Notes under the pieces: generated by a model
What the model was told of the DNA's origin: nothing
Database searches by the model: none
Seen by the model: only the letters and a program-made list of their open reading frames with translations
Position numbers and translations under genes: made by a program
Assembly: GCA_964523975.1 (NCBI GenBank)
Contig: CAZGBM010000007.1
Coordinates: 1 to 44,644, forward strand
DNA length: 44,644 nucleotides
Origin: JAFGHJ01 sp964523975
Lineage (GTDB): Bacteria; Hydrothermota; UBA3072
Direction: 5' to 3'
In this document: positions 1 through 8,062 of the stretch, piece after piece
Layout of the letters: the number at the start of each line of letters is the position of its first letter
Numbering within the stretch: position 1 is the first letter of the stretch

Positions 1-1
1 A

Positions 2-91
2 TTAACGATGTTTCCGATAATGAGTATTGTGATTGGTCGGATGAAAAAAGATAGAATTAATTTCTTGAGTTTTAAAATTTTCTTTGTTTAA
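2..91 (+). CDS. Possible C-terminal end of a gene entering from the left edge
   Basis: A reading frame open from the first bases of the window to a TAA at 89-91 would encode the last 29 residues of a protein running in from the left. The fragment is hydrophobic at first (ends of the type IMSIVIGR) and then basic, which would suit the C-terminal end of a membrane protein. It stops two bases before the stop codon of the convergent phoR gene, a common tail-to-tail arrangement. The piece is too short to name, and an open frame of this length can occur by chance. Confidence 0.3.
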   Translation, partial: LTMFPIMSIVIGRMKKDRINFLSFKIFFV

Positions 92-93
92 AG

Positions 94-1833
94 TCAATTT
101 ATTGGTAATACAATAATAAAATTTGTTCCTTTACCAAGTTTGCTCTCAACTTTTATATCTCCATTATGTAACTGAACAATATGTTTTACTATTGAGAGCC
201 CCAATCCGGTTCCTCCGGATTCTCTTGAACGGGATTTATCCACAACATAAAATCTCTCAAAAATTCTCGAAAAATGCTTACCAGCTATTCCAATTCCGGT
301 GTCAGAAACTTTTATTAATACTGACTTGTTTTCTTTTCTCGCATTTATTCTTATCTCGCCTTTTTCCGTGTACTTAATTGCATTTTCAATTAGATTTATA
401 AAGAGTTGCTCAAGTTTAAAGGGGTCGGCTTTGATTTTAGGAACATTTTTTTTGATATCGACAATCGGTTTTAACCCTTTTTCGGCTATCTGTTTCTCGT
501 AAAAACTGAAAACATTACTAACTAAATTTTTCAAATCTACTTTTGAGTAATTAACTTTAATCTTACCTTTTTCGATATCTTCAAGCTCGGAAAGTTTCAG
601 CAAGTCTTTTACAATATTGATAAGCCTATCGGTTTGCCTCTCGATAATCTCCAGGTAACGCTTATTTTCATCTTTTGTAGTCCCAAGAAGGGTTTCTATA
701 AAGCCCTTAATAGCAGTCAAAGGGGTTCGAAGCTCGTGAGAAACATTTGAGATAAAATCTTTCTTTATTCTCTCTGTCTTTTTAATCTCTGTTATTTCGT
801 GAAGAGTTACAACAATTTCGTTATATTTTTCTAAAAAAGCGGCACTGCAAATAAAATCCCTGTCATTAATTCGTATTTCTCTCGTCAAATCTTTTTTGTT
901 TTTCTTAACACTATCAATAATTTCTTCAAACCCGGGCTCTCTGACAACTTCCCAATAATTTTTGCCTTTTATTTCGCCGTTCTTAAAAATCTCTCTAAAA
1001 CTATCATTCATAATTGCTATTTTTTCTTCCATATTTATAACAATAAGACCTTCTTTTATGGAGGAAATAATAACGTTAAGAGAATCTTTTTGTTCGGATA
1101 ATTCAGAAATCAATTCTCTTATTCGTACAATCATACTGTTGAAATTTTTCGTCAGCCTGCTCAATTCTCCTGTGCCTTCGGATAAAACTTCTATATTAAA
1201 ATTGCCCCTGGCTACCTCATCGGCAGCAATCGCAAGCTTATTAATGGGTCTTGCCAAAGATTTAGAGTAAAAGAAAGCTCCCAAGAGGGAGAAAATAGAT
1301 AGCAGTGCAGCTATAATTATTACATTCCTCATTACATAATTGAGAAGTTCGCTAATTTGTGTTAAGAAAAGACTTACTCTGAGTGCCCCAAGCAAATTAT
1401 CGGTGCCATCTTTAAGTGGAATTGCTACATACAGCATTTCTTCTTTGACCGTTTCACTAAAGCGCAGAGAAGAGCCTGTTTTACCGTAAAAAGCCTGTAA
1501 TATCTCCGGTCTCAACCCATGATTTTCCATCATTCTTGGTTCTTCATCTGAATCTGCCAAAACAACTCCTTTTGGATCTACCACCGTAATCCGAACTTTC
1601 ATTTTTTTACCAATTTCTTTAACGAGAGCATCAAGAGAAGAAAAATCTCCGGAAATCAAATAGGGTTCTATAGTCCTGTTCAGAGCAAAAGCCATTTTCT
1701 CAAGTTCCATTGTGAGAGTTTCTATATACTGTTTCTTTATTATATTAAACGAAAGTACAACCAGCAATAAAGAAATACCTATCGTGAGCATTAAATGGCT
1801 TAAAAAAATCCTGAAGAATATATTTCTTTTCAT
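94..1833 (-). CDS. phoR: PhoR-type phosphate sensor histidine kinase
   Basis: Membrane-bound sensor kinase of 579 residues that would phosphorylate the neighbouring PhoB. A first transmembrane segment lies at about 8-30, followed by an extracytoplasmic sensor region of roughly 130 residues, a second membrane segment at about 170-190 and a HAMP linker at about 190-242. A PAS-like domain follows at about 252-350. The HisKA box has the phospho-acceptor histidine at residue 366 (SHELRTPLTAIKG). The ATPase domain shows the N box (NLIENAIKYT), G1 box (DTGIGI) and G2 box (GGTGLGLSIV). The start codon overlaps the phoB stop by 4 bp (ATGA), so the two are translationally coupled. The large periplasmic loop resembles Bacillus-type PhoR/WalK layouts more than the short E. 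coli PhoR sensor. The phosphate role rests on the pst-phoU-phoB context and is well supported. Confidence 0.93.
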   Translation of the reverse strand: MKRNIFFRIFLSHLMLTIGISLLLVVLSFNIIKKQYIETLTMELEKMAFALNRTIEPYLISGDFSSLDALVKEIGKKMKVRITVVDPKGVVLADSDEEPRMMENHGLRPEILQAFYGKTGSSLRFSETVKEEMLYVAIPLKDGTDNLLGALRVSLFLTQISELLNYVMRNVIIIAALLSIFSLLGAFFYSKSLARPINKLAIAADEVARGNFNIEVLSEGTGELSRLTKNFNSMIVRIRELISELSEQKDSLNVIISSIKEGLIVINMEEKIAIMNDSFREIFKNGEIKGKNYWEVVREPGFEEIIDSVKKNKKDLTREIRINDRDFICSAAFLEKYNEIVVTLHEITEIKKTERIKKDFISNVSHELRTPLTAIKGFIETLLGTTKDENKRYLEIIERQTDRLINIVKDLLKLSELEDIEKGKIKVNYSKVDLKNLVSNVFSFYEKQIAEKGLKPIVDIKKNVPKIKADPFKLEQLFINLIENAIKYTEKGEIRINARKENKSVLIKVSDTGIGIAGKHFSRIFERFYVVDKSRSRESGGTGLGLSIVKHIVQLHNGDIKVESKLGKGTNFIIVLPIN

Positions 1834-2510
1834 TCTTCTAATTTGTACCCTATTCCTCTTATGCTCTTAATACAGTCTCCGGCGGCCCCAAGTTTTTCTC
1901 TTAAGTGAGCTATATGTACATCGACTGTACGGTCAAAGACTATTCTGTCTCCTTCGTATAGATGATCAAGGATCTGGTCTCGCGAAAAGACCCATCCTTT
2001 TCTTTTTGCAAGGAGCAAAAGAATTCTAAACTCGGTCGAAGTTAGTTCTTTTTCTTTGCCCGAGACAAATACCTTATATTCCTGAGGAAAAATTTCAATC
2101 TCTTCACCAATTTTAATTGACATTGGCGGTTTTTCTTCCTTGCCCCTTCTTAAAACCGCTTTAACTCTTGCAACTAATTCTCTTGGCGAGAAGGGTTTTG
2201 TAATGTAGTCGTCAGCGCCTATCTCAAGACCGAGAACTTTATCCACTTCTTCACCTTTAGCAGTCAACATTATAATAGGAATACCGGAATATTTGTCCTG
2301 ATTTTTTAGGTTCTTACATACTTCGAAGCCATCGGCGTCAGGCAGCATTAAATCAAGAATAATAAGGTCAGGGGTTTTCTTTTTAACAAAATTTAATAGG
2401 TCTTTTGCATTATAAAAGCCTTCAACCCTAAACCCGGCATTCTCTAAGTTAACTGAGACAAGCTCTACAATATCAGCTTCATCTTCCACTACTGCTATAA
2501 GTTTGCCCAT
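1830..2510 (-). CDS. phoB: PhoB/PhoP-type response regulator
   Basis: OmpR-family response regulator of 226 residues, the likely activator of the phosphate regulon. The receiver domain covers about 1-120, with the acidic pocket near residues 9-10, phospho-acceptor Asp about residue 53 (ILDLMLPDADG), the conserved Thr in MLTAKG and Lys in DYITKPFSPRE. The winged-helix DNA-binding domain follows at about 130-226 (TSTEFRILLLLA, RTVDVHIAHLREKLG, IRGIGYKL). I place the start at the ATG at 2508-2510 because a GGAGG lies 4 bases upstream. The frame stays open for 11 more codons upstream, but those do not resemble the family. The gene ends overlapping phoR by 4 bp. A 158-bp gap separates it from phoU, so it may have a promoter of its own. 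Probable DNA targets are the TTAACA-type repeats upstream of pstS and the porin gene. Confidence 0.93.
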   Translation of the reverse strand: MGKLIAVVEDEADIVELVSVNLENAGFRVEGFYNAKDLLNFVKKKTPDLIILDLMLPDADGFEVCKNLKNQDKYSGIPIIMLTAKGEEVDKVLGLEIGADDYITKPFSPRELVARVKAVLRRGKEEKPPMSIKIGEEIEIFPQEYKVFVSGKEKELTSTEFRILLLLAKRKGWVFSRDQILDHLYEGDRIVFDRTVDVHIAHLREKLGAAGDCIKSIRGIGYKLEE

Positions 2511-2668
2511 GTTTCCTCCAGAGGAAATTAAAAACAATTTCAACTAAAAATTTAATTATTACTATTTTACAGAAAATCTTAATAAAAGTAAAGGGATTAG
2601 ATTTTTTTACCGGATTCCTAATAGTATTAAATTCTAAAGATGAAAAATTAATCGTATATCTCCTTAGT

Positions 2669-3325
2669 CTAATTCCCATGTTTTATATCCTTTCCTTCTA
2701 CCATGTATATCGTATCTTCGCAAATATTGGTGGAAAGATCCGCTATTCTTTCCAGATTCTTAGCTATTATTATTATGTGCACTTTTTGATCTATGGAATC
2801 CAACGAATCCGGTTCCGCACACATATTTATAACTAATGCTTTAATTATTTTATCCTGGAGATCGTCCACTACATCGTCTCTTTTGCATACCTCTTCTGCC
2901 TTTTTGGTATCACCTTCAATAAAAGACTCGATACTATCCTTCAACATTTTCTTGGTCTCGTCCGCCAGGGTCAAAATTTCTTCTATGAATGTTTCCTTCG
3001 GAAGTTCAATCAAGAAAGAAGCACTGTCGGCTATATTCACAGCATGGTCAGCCATTCTTTCTAAATCATTGTTCATCTTAAGAGCCACAATAATCAATCT
3101 TAAGTTCTTAGCTCTCGGCTCAAACTGAGCTATAGTTTCGATACAGTGTTCCTCTATTCGCATTTCCATTTCATTTGCTTTATCTTCATTTTCTTTTATA
3201 ACCGATTTCAAAAGGTCTTTTTGCCTTTTATATAAGCCGTCTATACTTTTCTCAATCATTGACTCAACCAGAGAAGCATAATTTACAATTTCTTTTTTTA
3301 AAGATTTAATTCTTTCTTCTAACAT
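2669..3325 (-). CDS. phoU: PhoU phosphate signalling regulator
   Basis: Cytoplasmic all-helical protein of 218 residues with two PhoU repeats. Each repeat carries a metal-binding style motif: one around NNDLERMADHAVNIAD and one around AKNLERIADLSTNICED. In the known system PhoU links the PstSCAB transporter to PhoR and damps signalling when phosphate is plentiful. The frame opens 30 bases further upstream at a TTG inside pstB. I prefer the ATG at 3323-3325, since it follows an AAGGGG Shine-Dalgarno by 6 bases and gives the normal family N-terminus (MLEERIKSLKKEI). The gene lies 10 bp after pstB in the same operon. Length and motif spacing are normal. Confidence 0.94.
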   Translation of the reverse strand: MLEERIKSLKKEIVNYASLVESMIEKSIDGLYKRQKDLLKSVIKENEDKANEMEMRIEEHCIETIAQFEPRAKNLRLIIVALKMNNDLERMADHAVNIADSASFLIELPKETFIEEILTLADETKKMLKDSIESFIEGDTKKAEEVCKRDDVVDDLQDKIIKALVINMCAEPDSLDSIDQKVHIIIIAKNLERIADLSTNICEDTIYMVEGKDIKHGN

Positions 3326-3335
3326 TTGCCACCCC

Positions 3336-4094
3336 TTAACCGAATTTCCCTTCAAGGTACTCCTCGGTTCTTTTGTCTTGAGGAACTGTAAATAATTTTT
3401 CCGTCGTTCCGAATTCGACTAATTCGCCAAGATACAAGAAAGCAGTATAATCTGAAATACGTGCAGCCTGCCCTATATTGTGTGTTACCTGAACAACGGT
3501 TACCGAATTTTTTAATTCAACAATCAGTTCTTCTATCTTAGCCGTAGCTTGTGGATCGAGTGCTGAGGTTGGTTCGTCAAAAAGTATCACCTCGGGGTTT
3601 GTGGCAAGCGCACGAGCTATACATAACCGCTGCTGTTGGCCTCCAGACAGTTCCATAGCAGAAGAACTAAGGCGGTCTTTGACTTCTTCCCACAACCATG
3701 CGTCCTTCAGGCTTTTTTCTATTATTCCCAGTACTTTGCTTCTATCCTTAATACCTTTTATATGCAACCCAAATGCTACATTCTCATAAATTGACTTGGG
3801 GAAAGGATTGGGTTTCTGGAAAACCATACCGACTTTCATTCTAAGAGAAGACAGCTCTACCTTTTCCTCATATATATTATAATCATCAAGGATAATTTTA
3901 CCTTTGATCCTTAAGTTATCCGCCATATCGTTCATTCTGTTGAAACACCGCAGAAGAGTTGTTTTCCCGCAACCGGAAGGGCCAATAACCGCAGTTATTT
4001 TTTTATCCGGTATTGAAAAAGAAATATCTTTTAAGATATGCTTATCGGCAAACCAGAGATTAAGTTTTTCGACTTTAAGCCCATTTTTTACCAT
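3336..4094 (-). CDS. pstB: Phosphate ABC transporter ATP-binding protein PstB
   Basis: Cytoplasmic ATPase of the high-affinity phosphate importer, 252 residues, normal length. Walker A is GPSGCGKTT, the Q-loop lies in MVFQKPNPFPKSIYENV (a PstB hallmark), the signature is LSGGQQQRLCIARAL, and Walker B plus catalytic Glu are ILFDEPTSALD. The H-loop is in VTHNIGQA. Four family-typical Cys and Arg residues near Walker A (LLRCFNRMND) also point to PstB rather than a general ATPase. The start overlaps pstA by 7 bp. With PstA, PstC and PstS it forms the complete transporter. Confidence 0.97.
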   Translation of the reverse strand: MVKNGLKVEKLNLWFADKHILKDISFSIPDKKITAVIGPSGCGKTTLLRCFNRMNDMADNLRIKGKIILDDYNIYEEKVELSSLRMKVGMVFQKPNPFPKSIYENVAFGLHIKGIKDRSKVLGIIEKSLKDAWLWEEVKDRLSSSAMELSGGQQQRLCIARALATNPEVILFDEPTSALDPQATAKIEELIVELKNSVTVVQVTHNIGQAARISDYTAFLYLGELVEFGTTEKLFTVPQDKRTEEYLEGKFG

Positions 4095-4942
4095 TTCTTT
4101 TTTCTCCTCATTCTGTATCTAATTATAATTGAGACCGAACTGATTATCAATACCAAACCCAAAAGTACGACTGCAGTACCATAAGCAATAGGAACCTGAT
4201 ATTCGGGACTGGTCCCTTCCGTCATCAGAGCATATATATGATATGGAAGCGCCATAACCTCATCAAAAATAGATTTTGGTAATCTTCTTGTATAGAATGT
4301 AGCAGCCGTAAATAAAATCGGAGCAGTTTCGCCTGCTGCTCTTCCGATACTCATTATCGCACCTGTCATTATACCGGGCATAGCAGTTGGAATAATAACT
4401 TTAAGTATAGTCTGTCTTTTTGTCGCACCGAGAGCGTATGAGGCTTCTCTGAAGCTCTTGGGGACTGCTTTTATTGCCTCTTCGGAAGCTTTAATAATTA
4501 CGGGTAAAATCATTATACCTAAAGTTAGGGAGCCGGAGAGTATGGAAACGCCGAAACCGAAAGTTATAACAAAAATTGCCAGACCAAAAAGTCCAAAAAT
4601 GATGGATGGAACACCTGCCAGCGTACCTATGGCTGTTCTTATAATGGTTACGAGAATACTTTCTTTTGCGTACTCGATAAGATAAATAGCAGACAGCACT
4701 CCAATAGGAAATGCGAATAAAACCGATAAGATGGTCAAATAAAGAGTCCCGATTATAGCCGGGAATATTCCTCCTTTAGTCATTCCTTCTTTTGGAGGTT
4801 CCGTAAGGAAAGAAAAAGAAATCAATTTTGCTCCTTTCGAAGAAATAAGAATTATAAATATAAACAAAAACAATATACTGATGAATATCGCCATCTTTAA
4901 CGCACTTATACCTAAAATTTCTCGAAGTTTTCTTAGCCTCAC
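4088..4942 (-). CDS. pstA: Phosphate ABC transporter permease PstA
   Basis: Inner-membrane permease of 284 residues with about six hydrophobic segments; the first is at about 17-37. The binding-protein-dependent transport EAA loop, which docks to PstB, is visible at about 165-185 (SFREASYALGATKRQTILKV). The C-terminal pairing of two subunits PstA/PstC is standard. The start codon is a GTG that overlaps the pstC stop by 4 bp (GTGA). The positively charged N-terminus (MRLRKLREI) supports this start. It lies in the middle of the pst operon, between pstC and pstB. Confidence 0.95.
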   Translation of the reverse strand: MRLRKLREILGISALKMAIFISILFLFIFIILISSKGAKLISFSFLTEPPKEGMTKGGIFPAIIGTLYLTILSVLFAFPIGVLSAIYLIEYAKESILVTIIRTAIGTLAGVPSIIFGLFGLAIFVITFGFGVSILSGSLTLGIMILPVIIKASEEAIKAVPKSFREASYALGATKRQTILKVIIPTAMPGIMTGAIMSIGRAAGETAPILFTAATFYTRRLPKSIFDEVMALPYHIYALMTEGTSPEYQVPIAYGTAVVLLGLVLIISSVSIIIRYRMRRKKKW

Positions 4943-5802
4943 TTTTTACCTTTTACTTTTATTGCCCCTTCCGATATCAAGTTCAAAACAAAAGTTATTA
5001 CAAAAAGCACAATTGCTATTCCGAATAAAGCATGAAAGTGAGTGCTTCCCATAGTGGTTTCTCCCATTTCCGCAGCTATTGCAGAAGTCATGGGTCGTAC
5101 CGGCTGAAATATCGAACGGGGTATAGCTGTTGCACCTCCTGCTACCATCAATACCACCATCGTCTCCCCAATAGCCCTGCCAAAACCTAAGACTATCGAA
5201 GCAATAACACCAGACTTGGCAGCGGGAAGTATTATATGAATTATAGTTTCCCATTTATTTGCTCCAAGAGCGTAAGACGCCTCCCTTAGTTCTTTCGAAA
5301 CTGAAGTTATCGCATCCTCGGATATACTCGAAATTATCGGAACAACCATTACACCAAGTATAATCGAAGCGGTAAAAGCATTTAAGCCTACAGCTAAACC
5401 AAAAATTCTGGCGAGGAAAGGTCCTAAAAATGCCATACCAAACAAACCATAGATTACTGATGGAACACCGGCAAGAAGCTCTACCAATGGTTTCAAGAGC
5501 TCTTTAGCTCTGGGATGTGCAAGCTCGGAAATATAGATTGCAGAACCCACTCCAAGAGGGACCGAAACTATCAGAGCTCCAATTGTTACTACTATAGAAC
5601 TTATAATCAAAGGTAATATTCCGAATTCCGGAGGATAATAAACAGGATGCCATAATTTTCCTGCTATGAATTTAAAAAAACCTACCTCTTTAAATATCAA
5701 ATATCCTTCCTTGAAAATACTGAATATTATACCAAAAAGAAAAACTACCGAACAGAAAGCTGCTACCTGAGTTAAATATTTAAAAAGTTTTTCTTTCAAC
5801 AT
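4939..5802 (-). CDS. pstC: Phosphate ABC transporter permease PstC
   Basis: Inner-membrane permease of 287 residues and partner of PstA. About six membrane segments are visible, beginning at about 12-32. The EAA loop lies near residues 165-190 (ELREASYALGANKWETIIHI). PstC-typical features include a GVGSAIYISELAHP stretch and a GETMVVLMVAGG stretch. No Shine-Dalgarno is seen before the ATG; the preceding bases are AT-rich, downstream of a strong 12-bp hairpin at 5817-5846. Translation may therefore depend on unfolded AU-rich mRNA. The hairpin could set lower expression than the upstream pstS, as in many binding-protein operons. Confidence 0.95.
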   Translation of the reverse strand: MLKEKLFKYLTQVAAFCSVVFLFGIIFSIFKEGYLIFKEVGFFKFIAGKLWHPVYYPPEFGILPLIISSIVVTIGALIVSVPLGVGSAIYISELAHPRAKELLKPLVELLAGVPSVIYGLFGMAFLGPFLARIFGLAVGLNAFTASIILGVMVVPIISSISEDAITSVSKELREASYALGANKWETIIHIILPAAKSGVIASIVLGFGRAIGETMVVLMVAGGATAIPRSIFQPVRPMTSAIAAEMGETTMGSTHFHALFGIAIVLFVITFVLNLISEGAIKVKGKK

Positions 5803-5816
5803 ATTATATAATTTTG

Positions 5817-5846
5817 ATAGGTGGGGTCTATTTTGACCCCACCTAT
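5817..5846 (-). other. 12-bp perfect hairpin between pstS and pstC
   Basis: A perfect 12-bp stem (ATAGGTGGGGTC paired with its complement) closes a 6-base loop at 5829-5834. It lies 77 bases after the pstS stop and 14 bases before the pstC ATG. On the transcribed minus strand it is not followed by a U run, so it is not a classical terminator. An RNA-stabilising or partial read-through element that makes pstS more abundant than pstCAB is the likely role (inference). On the plus strand the stem is followed by a short pyrimidine stretch, but no plus-strand gene ends here. Confidence 0.75.
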
Positions 5847-5923
5847 TTTCTTCAGTTCTACTACCATGTTAAACACGAACCCATAAGGAAAGGAAGAACA
5901 TGCTTAAAAACAACTCATAAAAA

Positions 5924-6751
5924 TCACTTAACCGGGACAAATCCTGCTTCTTTTACAATTCTCTGCCCCGCTGAAGAAAGAATAAAGTCTATAAAAGTTT
6001 TTATAGAACCTTTGGGTTTGCCATTAGTGTACATAAAAAGTGGGCGCGAGAGTTTATATTTTCCCATTCTGACTGTCTCCTCCGTAGGTTTCACTCCGTC
6101 AACTTTCAGGGCTTTAACCTGTTCGGAAAGATATCCGAGACCGACGTAACCAATCGCATAAGGAGTTTCCGTTACCGTAGTGGCAACAGCCTTATTCGAA
6201 GTAAGCATCAAAGCATCATCTTTGACCTTTCCGCCTTTAAGAACGAGTTCCTTAAAGACCTCAAAAGTCCCCGAAGAGAAATCCCGCGATATCACGACGA
6301 TTGCTTTCGCCGGACCACCGAGTTCTTTCCAATTTCCAATTTCGCCCGTATAAATCTTCTTCAAGTCTTCAACCGTAATCGAATCTATCGGATTCCCGGG
6401 ATTAACAACTACGGCAATACCATCCTGAGCTATAAAATTCGGATAAACATTCACACCTTTTTCTCGAGCGGTTTTAAGTTCTTTTGTTTGAATAGCCCTG
6501 GAAGAATTCGCTATATCGGTTCTTCCATCGATAATTGCTGCTATGCCTACACCGGAACCTCCGCCTCTTACCGACACGGAAATATCTTCGTAAACATCCA
6601 TAAAAGCCTCAGCTTCTCTCTGTACGATCGGTAATACAGTTGTTGAACCGGTCAACGTCAGACTCTTTGAAGCAGCAAAAACAGAAGAACCGGTAAAGCA
6701 CGCTAAAATCATAAAAACGCTTATCAGACTAAACATTCCAAACTTTTTCAT
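5924..6751 (-). CDS. pstS: Phosphate ABC transporter substrate-binding protein PstS
   Basis: Periplasmic phosphate-binding protein of 275 residues. An N-terminal signal peptide ends at about 26-28 (SSVFA/AS); an alternative Cys at 18 is a poor lipobox. The mature protein begins with the family motif LTLTGSTTVLPIVQREAEAF. Phosphate-binding elements are visible: the TGSTTV loop, RGGGSGVGI (about 63-71), and a SRDFSSGTFEVF loop near residues 155-166. The C-terminal FIDFILSSAGQRIVKEAGFV is typical of the family. An AAAAGGAG Shine-Dalgarno precedes the ATG. The gene has its own Pho-box promoter (6775-6827) and is the first gene of pstSCAB-phoU-phoB-phoR. The porin gene lies just upstream, also minus strand. 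Confidence 0.96.
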   Translation of the reverse strand: MKKFGMFSLISVFMILACFTGSSVFAASKSLTLTGSTTVLPIVQREAEAFMDVYEDISVSVRGGGSGVGIAAIIDGRTDIANSSRAIQTKELKTAREKGVNVYPNFIAQDGIAVVVNPGNPIDSITVEDLKKIYTGEIGNWKELGGPAKAIVVISRDFSSGTFEVFKELVLKGGKVKDDALMLTSNKAVATTVTETPYAIGYVGLGYLSEQVKALKVDGVKPTEETVRMGKYKLSRPLFMYTNGKPKGSIKTFIDFILSSAGQRIVKEAGFVPVK

Positions 6752-6774
6752 TTATGATCTCCTTTTTTTTCAAG

Positions 6775-6827
6775 ATTTTATTCATAAACATTAACAAACT
6801 ATTAATCATATGTTAAGTTAATGTTAA
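6775..6827 (-). promoter_or_regulatory. Pho-box array and -10 element of pstS
   Basis: Read on the minus strand, four TTAAYR hexamers occur at an exact 11-bp period: TTAACA (6822-6827), TTAACA (6811-6816), TTAATA (6800-6805) and TTAATG (6789-6794). This matches the known PhoP-type box of Bacillus (TTAACA repeats separated by 5 bp), which is bound in tandem by the phosphorylated regulator. Eight bases after the last repeat is a TAAAAT -10 element (6775-6780), with no separate -35, as expected for an activator-dependent promoter. The likely transcript start is near 6768, with the Shine-Dalgarno and pstS ATG following. Confidence 0.85.
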
Positions 6828-6840
6828 GATATTCATTCGC

Positions 6841-7845
6841 TTATATAGTATTGCTGAAACTCCACTGCAGTTGAATCATCAGCCGGTTAATATCGCTTTT
6901 TATCTCGTCTTCGAAAATTGTCTTTTCTCCCTGAATCTGGAGAAAAACCTGTGGTGCGTTTTTCTCGTCTCTGACGAGATTCCAGTTTAAACCACCTATA
7001 ACAACCATATGACCGTCATCTGTTACATCGGTATTACCGTCCCACATATCAAATCTTCCGACGATGTCAACATCTATGTTAGTTAAACTCTTTAGCTTAA
7101 GAATGGGCATAACCATAAAACCACTGCTTGTAACATCACTTTTATCCTGAACGAGATACTCACCCCAGAGCTCAAAAGGACCTTTGGAAAAATGTCCTAC
7201 GCCGGCGTAAGCAAGTCGTTCACTCTCATCGTTTTCATACAATACAGAACCTCCAAGAGTCACACCCGGTAACGGAACAATCCTGATATTGCCAGCAAAT
7301 TCAGGTTCTTTGTCCAGATTGCCGCCTGTCTTTTTATATCCTTCGCCGTTTAAAACCGAAATTTCGTATTCGCCGTAACCTCCGGGAATATAACCGAATA
7401 ATGCAAGCCCGTAATCCGTCGATGCTGCAACTCCTTCCTTGTCTTCCAAAGCTTTCTCGATGGATATATACTCCCAGTCATAGATAGTGCCGAAATAATG
7501 CTTTATCAAACCGACATTAATACTACTCTCGGGTATCGGCAAAACATTGCTGAAATCAAGGTAAGCATACTTCAACTTGAGCCCTGCTCCGTCTGTGAAT
7601 TTATCGGAAGAAAAAACATCAATGTTAAATCTACCTTTTACTTTATCGTTAAAAGTCGGTTCAACTCTAAAGTAACCTCTTTCCAAAGTAAAAGCACTTT
7701 TATTCGGCTCGCCATCTACCATCTCAGCAGTATACCTGTTCCATAATGTCATCGAGATTTTCGTCTCCATTCCCTTCAAATTCACAGGAGCTACAAAACC
7801 CAAAAACTGGATGACCAGACAAACCAAACAACCAAACTCCTTCAT
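6841..7845 (-). CDS. Pho-regulated outer-membrane porin (OprP/OprO-like)
   Basis: Predicted outer-membrane beta-barrel of 334 residues. It has a hydrophobic signal peptide at about 1-20, followed by alternating-residue strands rich in Gly, Tyr and Phe. The segment GYFRVEPTFNDKVKGRFNIDV is typical of the first strands of OprP-type porins, and the C-terminus QLQWSF followed by four residues resembles a terminal barrel strand. An AAAGGAGG precedes the ATG by 6 bases. It is directly upstream of pstS and has its own four-copy Pho box at 7933-7971, so phosphate passage across the outer membrane is the natural role. That role is inferred from context; the barrel assignment comes from pattern, not from alignment. 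It shows this organism has an outer membrane. Confidence 0.75.
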   Translation of the reverse strand: MKEFGCLVCLVIQFLGFVAPVNLKGMETKISMTLWNRYTAEMVDGEPNKSAFTLERGYFRVEPTFNDKVKGRFNIDVFSSDKFTDGAGLKLKYAYLDFSNVLPIPESSINVGLIKHYFGTIYDWEYISIEKALEDKEGVAASTDYGLALFGYIPGGYGEYEISVLNGEGYKKTGGNLDKEPEFAGNIRIVPLPGVTLGGSVLYENDESERLAYAGVGHFSKGPFELWGEYLVQDKSDVTSSGFMVMPILKLKSLTNIDVDIVGRFDMWDGNTDVTDDGHMVVIGGLNWNLVRDEKNAPQVFLQIQGEKTIFEDEIKSDINRLMIQLQWSFSNTI

Positions 7846-7918
7846 AAAAAACCTCCTTTAAGGTTATAAGTTAACATTAAGCACTTTAATCAAAATGCAG
7901 TAATTCCCAATCACGAAG

Positions 7919-7971
7919 AACATAAATTATGGTGTTAATTAAATATTAATCGATTGTTAATTTGGGATTAA
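7919..7971 (-). promoter_or_regulatory. Pho-box array and -10 element of the porin gene
   Basis: On the minus strand four hexamers repeat at exactly 11 bp: TTAATC (7966-7971), TTAACA (7955-7960), TTAATA (7944-7949) and TTAACA (7933-7938). A TATGTT hexamer (7919-7924) lies eight bases after the last repeat, the same geometry as at pstS. The two arrays thus agree in repeat number, period, orientation and distance to the -10. The predicted leader of about 65 bases contains the AAAGGAGG of the porin. The array is in the divergent gap with the serpin gene, but its orientation favours the porin. Confidence 0.82.
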
Positions 7972-8004
7972 GATTAAATCACAGTGCCCAAATTAAAAAA
8001 GGCA

Positions 8005-8042
8005 TTTTTTTTGGGAACTAAATGAGAGTTTTTTTATCTAAA
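8005..8042 (+). repeat. Imperfect 35-bp direct repeat, left copy (before serpin)
   Basis: The stretch from about 8008 to 8042 (core GGAACTAAATGAGAG, then T-rich, then ATCTAAA) closely matches 10265-10299 in the same orientation, with two one-base indels and a few mismatches. The right copy spans the stop codon of the lipoprotein gene. The left copy sits in non-coding DNA 20 bases before the serpin ATG. The two copies bracket exactly the serpin and lipoprotein genes. Confidence 0.6.
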
Positions 8043-8062
8043 TCTAAAAACAGGAGGGAAAG

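Noticed and set aside
236..244. A perfect DnaA-box sequence (TTATCCACA)
   Set aside because: It is single, lies in the phoR coding region, and no dnaA, dnaN or box cluster is near, so it is no evidence for an origin.
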